Below, piece by piece: positions 58,337-64,000 of a DNA stretch of 64,000 bases. Source of the stretch: Blastococcus sp. CT_GayMR20 (GTDB lineage Bacteria > Actinomycetota > Actinomycetes > Mycobacteriales > Geodermatophilaceae); contig NZ_SPQM01000011.1 in NCBI RefSeq assembly GCF_004570345.1, positions 1-64,000 of the forward strand, in the 5' to 3' direction. The first letter of the stretch is position 1, and every line of letters starts with the position of its first letter. Both the position numbers and the translations under genes were made by a program. Below the pieces are notes generated by a model, which was not told the DNA's origin, did not search any database, and was given only the letters and a program-made list of their open reading frames with translations.

Positions 58337-59668
58337 GTGCCCCCGGCTGTGAACCCCTGGCTGGCCCTCCCCTCGGGACGGCCCAGCCCGGCTCTCACCC
58401 GGCGGCTGCGCGCTGCCCACGAGCGGCTCGTCACGGGCTCCCTCCCCGATGGTGACCCGGCCGACGACGCCGTCCGGTCGGTGGTCCGGGAGTCCTGGCG
58501 GCGGTCGCTGGGCAACGGCGTGGACCCGGACGGCGGGTCGCCGCCGGTCGACCTCCTGGACGACGAGCTGATCGCCTACCGGGAGGCCCATCCGCTGGCG
58601 CCGGTCATGCCGGTGATCCGCCGGCTGCTGGTCCAGGACGCCGAGGCCGACCGGATGATCGTCGCGGTCACCGACGCCGGTGGCCGGATGCTGTGGGTGG
58701 AGGGCGACGCGGGCCTGCGCTCGCGGGCGGAGGGCATGAACTTCGTCGCCGGCGCCCGCTGGTCGGAGGACGTCGCCGGCACCAACGCCCCAGGCACGGC
58801 GCTGGCCATCGACCACGCCGTCCAGTTCTACGGCAGCGAGCACTTCCGCCGTCCGGTGCAGCCGTGGAGCTGCTCGGCCGCACCCGTGCACGACCCGGTG
58901 ACCGGCGTCCTGCTCGGCGCCATCGACGTCACCGGCGGCGACCACGTCGCCAGCCCGCACGTGCTCACGCTGGTGCGGGCGACGGTCGCGGCGGTGGAGT
59001 CCGAGCTCCGCTGGCAGCGCCGCGAGCAGCTGCAGCACGGCCGCCGTCCCGCTCCCCCGCCGCTGCAGCGGCTGGCGCCGCGGCTCGACGTCCTGGGCCG
59101 CGAGCGGGCGCGCCTGACGTTGCCGACCGGTCCGCTCGAGCTGTCGCTGCGCCACTCGGAGCTCCTCCTCCTGCTCGCCGAGGCGGCCGTGGCAGGGGAG
59201 GGCCGGACCACCGCCCAGCTGGCCGCCGAGTGCCACCGGGGGGAGGCCGCGGCCGTCACCGTGCGGGCCGAGCTCTCCCGCCTGCGCCGGCTGGTCGGCG
59301 CCGACCAGGTGGGCTCGCGTCCCTATCGGCTGCTCGGCCCGATCGACACCGATCTCGACCAGGTCCGCAGGCTGCTGGCCCGCGGGTCGGTCGGCTCGGC
59401 GCTGGAGCGTTATCCGGGTGCAGTGCTGCCCGGCTCGCGCGCGCCCGGCGTCGCGGTCGCCCGCGAGCGGGTGGGGGCGCTCCTCCGGCAGGCGGTGCTG
59501 CGCAGCCGCCGCCCCGAGCTGCTGCTCCGCTACGCACAGCTGCCCGAGGCCAGGGACGACGTCGCTGTCTGGCAGACGTGCCTCGACTGGCTGCCGGCCA
59601 GCTCCCCGCGCCGGGCGGTCGCCGCGGAGCACCTGTTGCGCCTGAGGCGCGCGACACGCACCCGCTGA
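58337..59668 (+). CDS. GAF-domain transcriptional regulator (right-arm copy)
   Basis: Identical 443-residue mirror of 12289-13620: GAF sensor plus C-terminal winged-helix-like part. Confidence 0.75.
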   Translation: MPPAVNPWLALPSGRPSPALTRRLRAAHERLVTGSLPDGDPADDAVRSVVRESWRRSLGNGVDPDGGSPPVDLLDDELIAYREAHPLAPVMPVIRRLLVQDAEADRMIVAVTDAGGRMLWVEGDAGLRSRAEGMNFVAGARWSEDVAGTNAPGTALAIDHAVQFYGSEHFRRPVQPWSCSAAPVHDPVTGVLLGAIDVTGGDHVASPHVLTLVRATVAAVESELRWQRREQLQHGRRPAPPPLQRLAPRLDVLGRERARLTLPTGPLELSLRHSELLLLLAEAAVAGEGRTTAQLAAECHRGEAAAVTVRAELSRLRRLVGADQVGSRPYRLLGPIDTDLDQVRRLLARGSVGSALERYPGAVLPGSRAPGVAVARERVGALLRQAVLRSRRPELLLRYAQLPEARDDVAVWQTCLDWLPASSPRRAVAAEHLLRLRRATRTR

Positions 59669-59711
59669 CTCCCCGGGAATGCCCGGGCGGGCTGCGCACT
59701 TGGCTCGTGGA

Positions 59712-60962
59712 GTGAGTGCCCCACCGCTGTCGACGGACCGCCCGCTCAGCACCGTACGGACCGTGGTCGCCGTCGTGGCCCTGGCGCTCGGCGGCTTCGC
59801 GATCGGCACCACGGAGTTCGTGACGATGGGCGTGCTGCCCGACATCGCCGACGGGGTGGGCGTCGACATCCCGTCGGCAGGGCACGTCATCTCCGTCTAC
59901 GCGCTCGGGGTCGTCGTCGGCGCCCCGGTCATCGCCGCGCTGAGCGCGCGGCTCCCTCGCCGGGCCCTGCTCGTCGGCCTCATGACGGCGTTCCTGGTCG
60001 GCAACCTGCTCACCGCCGTCGCCCCCGGCTACCGCACCCTGCTGGTCGCCCGGTTCCTGAGCGGCCTGCCGCACGGCGCCTACTTCGGGGTCGCCTCGCT
60101 GGTCGCCGCCTCGCTGGTCGCCCCGCGCCTGCGTGGCCGGGCGGTCAGTTCGGTCCTCCTCGGCCTCGCCGCCGCGATGCTCACGGGCGTGCCGGCGGCC
60201 ACCTGGCTGGGGCAGCAACTGGGCTGGCGCTCGGCGTACTGGACCGTCGTGGTCCTGGCCGCGCTGACCGTGGCCGCGGTCCTCGCCGTGGTGCCCTCGA
60301 CGCCCGGCCGGTGCGAGGCGACGGTCCGCGGTGAGCTGGCCGCGCTCCGCCGGCCCCAGGTGCTGCTGACGCTGCTGGTCGGCGTCGTCGGCTTCGGCGG
60401 CATGTTCGCCCTGTACAGCTACATCGCGCCGGTCGTGACCGACGTCGCCGCGCTCTCGCGCGGGACCGTGCCGTGGGTGCTGTTCGTCTACGGCGCCGGA
60501 GGCGTCATCGGGACGGCGCTCGGCGGGCGGCTCGCCGACCTGGCGCTCTTCCGGTCGCTCGTCGCCAGCCTCGTCGTGCTCGGGGTGCTGCTGGCCGTCG
60601 TCGCCCTGGTCTCGCCGTGGGCGCCGGGCCTGTTCGTCGGCGTCCTCCTGGTGTCGGTCGCCGCCTCCTCCCTGGCCGTGCTGCTCCAGATGCGGCTCAT
60701 GGAGACCGCCGGGGACGCGCAGATGCTCGGTGCCGCTCTCAACCACTCCGCGCTCAACCTGGCCAACGCCCTGGGCGCGTGGCTGGGCGGCCTGGTGATC
60801 GCCGCCGGCCTGGGCTACCGCGCGCCGAGCGTCGTGGGTGCGGGGCTCGCCGCCGCCGGGCTGGTCCCGCTCGCGGTCTCGGCGGTGCTGCGCCGTCGCG
60901 GGCCGGCGGCCGCTCCGGTGCACCTCCCGCGGGAGCAGGCGGCCACCGCGTCCGCCGCGTAG
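59712..60962 (+). CDS. MFS transporter, AraJ-like (right-arm copy)
   Basis: Identical 416-residue mirror of 10995-12245, opening with [19 protein letters not shown]. Confidence 0.85.
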   Translation: MSAPPLSTDRPLSTVRTVVAVVALALGGFAIGTTEFVTMGVLPDIADGVGVDIPSAGHVISVYALGVVVGAPVIAALSARLPRRALLVGLMTAFLVGNLLTAVAPGYRTLLVARFLSGLPHGAYFGVASLVAASLVAPRLRGRAVSSVLLGLAAAMLTGVPAATWLGQQLGWRSAYWTVVVLAALTVAAVLAVVPSTPGRCEATVRGELAALRRPQVLLTLLVGVVGFGGMFALYSYIAPVVTDVAALSRGTVPWVLFVYGAGGVIGTALGGRLADLALFRSLVASLVVLGVLLAVVALVSPWAPGLFVGVLLVSVAASSLAVLLQMRLMETAGDAQMLGAALNHSALNLANALGAWLGGLVIAAGLGYRAPSVVGAGLAAAGLVPLAVSAVLRRRGPAAAPVHLPREQAATASAA

Positions 60963-60970
60963 CCCGGGCG

Positions 60971-60995
60971 CGCTGCAACGACGCTGCAACGTTGC
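60971..60995. promoter_or_regulatory. TGCAAC repeats at the head of the cox leader (right arm)
   Basis: CGCTGCAACG twice, the second running into palindrome GCAACGTTGC; mirror of 10962-10986. Confidence 0.35.
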
Positions 60996-61187
60996 GATTC
61001 CCCGCACGCGCGCCCCCGTCGTCCTCATCTCCTCCCCGATTTCGCCGCTGTTTGGCCGGTCTCTGCCGCATCCGCGGAGAGCAGGGTCCAAAGACCCGAG
61101 GTAAGCGTGGCCTAAGTGGCCTCGGCGGGGTCAGACTCCGCCCGTACTCCGGAAGTGACCGGGGCCACACCTCAGAGCGGAGGTTCG

Positions 61188-61268
61188 ATGACCGAGCCAG
61201 CGAGGTCATGCAGGGGCGCAGCACCCCGGGGCACGGGGACGACGAGCGCCGGCGAGGAGACCTCGTGA
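61188..61268 (+). CDS. Small ORF (26 aa) coupled to coxS, leader element copy B (right arm)
   Basis: Mirror of 10689-10769. GGAGG ribosome site at 61179-61183; hairpin 61188-61209; conserved box 61230-61259; stop overlaps coxS GTG. Confidence 0.4.
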   Translation: MTEPARSCRGAAPRGTGTTSAGEETS

Positions 61269-61771
61269 CCCAGATTTCTGTGCGGGTCGACGGCGCGTCC
61301 TACAGCGACGACGTCGAACCGCGGACGCTTCTCGTCCACTACCTGCGCGAGCAGTTGGGCAAGGTCGGCACCGTCGTCGGCTGCGACACCAGCAACTGCG
61401 GCGCCTGCACCGTGCACCTCGACGGCGAGGCCGTGAAGAGCTGCACCGTCTTCGCCGTCCAGGCCGACGGCAGCGAGGTGACCACGATCGAGGGGATCGC
61501 CTCACCGCAGGGCGACCTGCACCCGATGCAGAAGGCGTTCCACGAGATGCACGGCCTGCAGTGCGGGTTCTGCACCCCCGGGATGATCATGGCCTCGATC
61601 GACCTCGTGAACGACAACCCCGACCCGAGCGAGGACGAGGTCCGCGAGGGCATCGAGGGCAACCTCTGCCGCTGTACCGGCTACCAGAACATCGTCCGCG
61701 CGGTGCAGCAGGCCGCCGCGGAGATGAACGGGCGCCCGGCCACTGCCGAGACGCTGGGAGCGCAGTCGTGA
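61265..61771 (+). CDS. coxS: CO-dehydrogenase-like [2Fe-2S] small subunit (right-arm copy)
   Basis: Identical 168-residue mirror of 10186-10692 with all eight cluster cysteines. Confidence 0.93.
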   Translation: MTQISVRVDGASYSDDVEPRTLLVHYLREQLGKVGTVVGCDTSNCGACTVHLDGEAVKSCTVFAVQADGSEVTTIEGIASPQGDLHPMQKAFHEMHGLQCGFCTPGMIMASIDLVNDNPDPSEDEVREGIEGNLCRCTGYQNIVRAVQQAAAEMNGRPATAETLGAQS

Positions 61772-64000
61772 CGCTCGTCGAGGAACCCGCGACCGCCGCA
61801 CCCGAGAAGGAGATCGGCAAGGCGCGTCGGCGCAAGGAGGACGCCCGCCTGATCACCGGAAAGACCACGTGGACCGACAACATGGTCCTGCCGGGGATGC
61901 TGCACATCGCCGTCGTCCGCAGCCCCGTCGCACACGCCAAGATCACCAATGTCGACGTCACGGCAGCCCAGCAGTCGCCGAACGTCGTCGCGGTCTTCAC
62001 CGGGCAGGACTTCAAGGAGGAGCAGGGCTCGATCCCGTGCGCCTGGCCGGTCACCCCGGACATGGTCAACCCCGGGCACCCGTCGGTCGCCGTCGACGAG
62101 GTCAACCACGTCGGCGAGGCCGTCGCGGTGATCGTGGCGCGGAGCAAGACCGCTGCGCAGGATGCCGTCGAGCTCGTGGACGTGGACTACGACCCGCTGC
62201 CGGTCGTCCTGGACATGGAGCAGGCGACGTCGCAGACGCCCTCGCTGTGCCACGACCACCTGGAGTCGAACGAGAGCTTCAACTTCGTCTTCGACGGCGG
62301 CGAGGCCGGGACGTGCGGCGACACCGACCAGGCGTTCGCCGACGCCGAGGTCGTCGTCAGCCGCCGGTTCGTCCAGCAGCGGCTGATCCCGGCCTTCATG
62401 GAGCCGCGGTCGACCGTGGTCCAGCCCCAGGGGGACAACTACACCCTGTGGTCCTCGACCCAGGTACCGCACCTCCTCCGCGTGATGCTGGCGATGATCA
62501 CCGGCATCCCCGAGCACAAGCTGCGCGTGATCGCCCCGGACGTCGGGGGCGGCTTCGGCGGCAAGCTGCAGGTCACGCCCGAGGAGGTCATCAGCCTGCT
62601 GGTGGCCCGCCGCCTGGGGAAGCCGGTCAAGTGGACCGAGACCCGCAGCGAGTCGCTGATGAGTGCGCACCACGGCCGCGACCAGATCCAGTACATCGAC
62701 ATCGCATCCGACCGCGAGGGCAACCTCAAGGGCTTGCGCTGTCGCATCCTCTCCGACATGGGGGCCTATCTGCGGCTGGTCAGCCCGGGCGTCCCGGTGC
62801 TCGGCGCCTTCATGTACGTCGGGATTTACAAGTTCCCGGCCTACCGCTTCGACTGCCGGGGCATCTTCACCAACAAGGTGCCGACCGACGCCTACCGAGG
62901 TGCCGGCCGCCCCGAGGCCACCTTCGCCATCGAGCGGATCATGGACGAGCTCGCCGTGGAGCTCGGCATGGACCCGCTCGAGCTGCGCCGCAAGAACTGG
63001 ATCAAGGCCGAGGAGTTCCCCTACACGACCGCGGCCGGGCTCGAGTACGACAGCGGCGACTACGAGCAGGCCACCCAGCAGGCGCTGCAGCTGCTCGGCT
63101 ACGACGAGCTGCGCGAGGAGCAGCGCCGCCGACGGGAGTCGAACGACCCGGTCCAGCTGGGCATCGGCATCTCCACGTTCACCGAGATGTGCGGGCTGGC
63201 CCCCTCGCGGGTGCTGGGCTCGCTGTCCTACGGCGCCGGCGGCTGGGAGAACGCCTCCATCCGCATGCTGCCCACGGGCAAGGTCGAGGTGGTCACCGGC
63301 AGCACGCCGCACGGGCAGGGGCACGAGACGGCGTGGAGCCAGCTCGTCGCCGACTCCCTCGGCGTCCCCTTCGAGGACGTCGAGGTGCTGCACGGCGACA
63401 CCTCCATCTCCCCGCGCGGCCTGGACACCTACGGGTCCCGGTCGCTGGTGGTCGGCGGCGCCGCGGTGATGAAGGCCGCGGACAAGGTGGTCGCCAAGGC
63501 CCGCCGGGTCGCCGCGCACCTGCTCGAGGCCGACGAGGACGATCTCGACTTCGCCAACGGCAGCTTCTCGGTGCGCGGCACGCCCGGCACCGGCCTGTCG
63601 ATCCAGGAGATCGCGCTCGCCACGTTCGCGGCGCACAACTTCCCGGAGGACATGGAGCCGTCGATCGACGCGGAGGCGACGTTCGACCCGGTGAACTTCT
63701 CCTTCCCGCACGGCACGCACCTCTGCGCGATGGAGGTCGACACCGAGACCGGCATGGTGAAGATCCGCAAGTACGCGTCCGTGGACGACGTCGGCGTGGT
63801 CGTCAACCCGCTCATCGTCGAGGGGCAGGTGCACGGCGGCCTTGCCCAGGGCATCGCGCAGGCCCTCTACGAGGAGGCGGTGTACGACGACGACGGCAAC
63901 CTGACCACGGGCACGTTCGTCGACTACCTGGTGCCCTCGGCCGCGGACCTGCCGCACTTCGACACGGGCAACACTGTGCACGCGGCACCGGGCAACCCCA
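61768..64000 (+). CDS. coxL: Form II CO-dehydrogenase-like large subunit (right-arm copy, cut by window end)
   Basis: First 744 codons of the mirror of 7697-10189, including the AYRGAGR active-site loop at 62890-62910. The C-terminal part with the catalytic Glu lies beyond the window. Whether coxM and coxG follow here too would show if the palindrome goes further out. Confidence 0.9.
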   Translation, partial: MTLVEEPATAAPEKEIGKARRRKEDARLITGKTTWTDNMVLPGMLHIAVVRSPVAHAKITNVDVTAAQQSPNVVAVFTGQDFKEEQGSIPCAWPVTPDMVNPGHPSVAVDEVNHVGEAVAVIVARSKTAAQDAVELVDVDYDPLPVVLDMEQATSQTPSLCHDHLESNESFNFVFDGGEAGTCGDTDQAFADAEVVVSRRFVQQRLIPAFMEPRSTVVQPQGDNYTLWSSTQVPHLLRVMLAMITGIPEHKLRVIAPDVGGGFGGKLQVTPEEVISLLVARRLGKPVKWTETRSESLMSAHHGRDQIQYIDIASDREGNLKGLRCRILSDMGAYLRLVSPGVPVLGAFMYVGIYKFPAYRFDCRGIFTNKVPTDAYRGAGRPEATFAIERIMDELAVELGMDPLELRRKNWIKAEEFPYTTAAGLEYDSGDYEQATQQALQLLGYDELREEQRRRRESNDPVQLGIGISTFTEMCGLAPSRVLGSLSYGAGGWENASIRMLPTGKVEVVTGSTPHGQGHETAWSQLVADSLGVPFEDVEVLHGDTSISPRGLDTYGSRSLVVGGAAVMKAADKVVAKARRVAAHLLEADEDDLDFANGSFSVRGTPGTGLSIQEIALATFAAHNFPEDMEPSIDAEATFDPVNFSFPHGTHLCAMEVDTETGMVKIRKYASVDDVGVVVNPLIVEGQVHGGLAQGIAQALYEEAVYDDDGNLTTGTFVDYLVPSAADLPHFDTGNTVHAAPGNP

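Larger units (their letters stand above)
36036..64000. repeat. Right arm of the giant inverted repeat
   Basis: Reverse complement of 7957-35921 and truncated by the window end inside coxL. Each gene below is the mirror of a left-arm gene, on the opposite strand and in reverse order. Confidence 0.97.

Noticed and set aside
7957..64000. Linear-chromosome telomere or terminal inverted repeat fusion
   Set aside because: The centre is ordinary coding sequence with a simple 114-bp loop, without the clustered short palindromes of actinomycete telomeres.
7957..64000. Composite transposon or IS-flanked duplication
   Set aside because: No transposase, terminal repeat or target-site duplication is visible at or near the junction.
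36436..64000. Right-arm genes as divergent paralogues giving functional redundancy
   Set aside because: All pairs are identical, so they are one set of genes seen twice, not paralogues.
1..64000. tRNA, rRNA, CRISPR arrays, prophage
   Set aside because: No cloverleaf-like sequence, rRNA signature, spaced repeat array or phage structural gene was seen on either strand by eye.

Overview
The window is very GC-rich, with short intergenic gaps, many GTG starts and many 4-base stop/start overlaps. Together with an actinobacterial DUF3097 protein, a DtxR/IdeR iron box and LppX-like lipoproteins, this points to an actinobacterium, most likely Geodermatophilaceae (Blastococcus/Geodermatophilus/Modestobacter-like). 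The taxon is an inference from gene content and style. No rRNA, tRNA, CRISPR array or transposase was recognised.

The dominant feature is a giant inverted repeat. Every base x from 7957 to 35921 pairs with base 71957-x, so 36036-64000 is the reverse complement of 7957-35921. The arms are at least 27,965 bp each and are cut only by the window end. They flank a 114-bp unpaired spacer (35922-36035). All mirrored protein pairs are identical and no substitution was seen where the DNA was compared. The turn-around lies inside an aldo/keto reductase gene that has lost its N-terminal half. This is the geometry of a fold-back (snap-back) template switch. It is either an amplification/assembly chimera or a very recent inverted duplication. 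Gene counts here should be halved until reads spanning the centre are checked.

Unique left part (1-7956): the start of tldD, an MBL-fold hydrolase, an ArsR/SRPBCC pair with twin operators, an MTA/SAH-deaminase-like amidohydrolase, DedA, a HAD dehalogenase, an alpha/beta hydrolase, coxG, coxM and the 3' end of coxL.

Repeated unit (given for the left arm; mirrored on the right): coxL and coxS (with coxM/coxG an S-L-M-G operon for a form II CO-dehydrogenase-like molybdenum hydroxylase), two MFS exporters around a GAF regulator, an NCS1 permease coupled to an isochorismatase-like hydrolase, an iron-siderophore binding lipoprotein behind an iron box, a creatininase-family protein, a PNPOx-like protein, a membrane GGDEF-EAL protein, an Asp/His/Gly-rich secreted protein, an FAD monooxygenase, an LppX-like lipoprotein, then MOSC, ClpP-like and XRE genes, the molybdo-enzyme maturation genes xdhC-coxE-coxD, a PRC-barrel/YsnF stress protein, DUF3097, and a PadR-ABC ATPase-FtsX permease operon that ends against the broken aldo/keto reductase. 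coxD/coxE/xdhC probably insert or activate the cofactor of the CoxSLM enzyme about 15 kb away; CoxG would link that enzyme to the membrane quinone pool.

The most intriguing non-artefactual signal is a 78-81-bp element seen at two independent loci, in front of coxS and in front of the FtsX permease gene. It starts with a hairpin whose stem shows paired substitutions, ends in a conserved Shine-Dalgarno-bearing box, and spans a 25-26-codon small ORF whose stop overlaps the next gene's GTG start.
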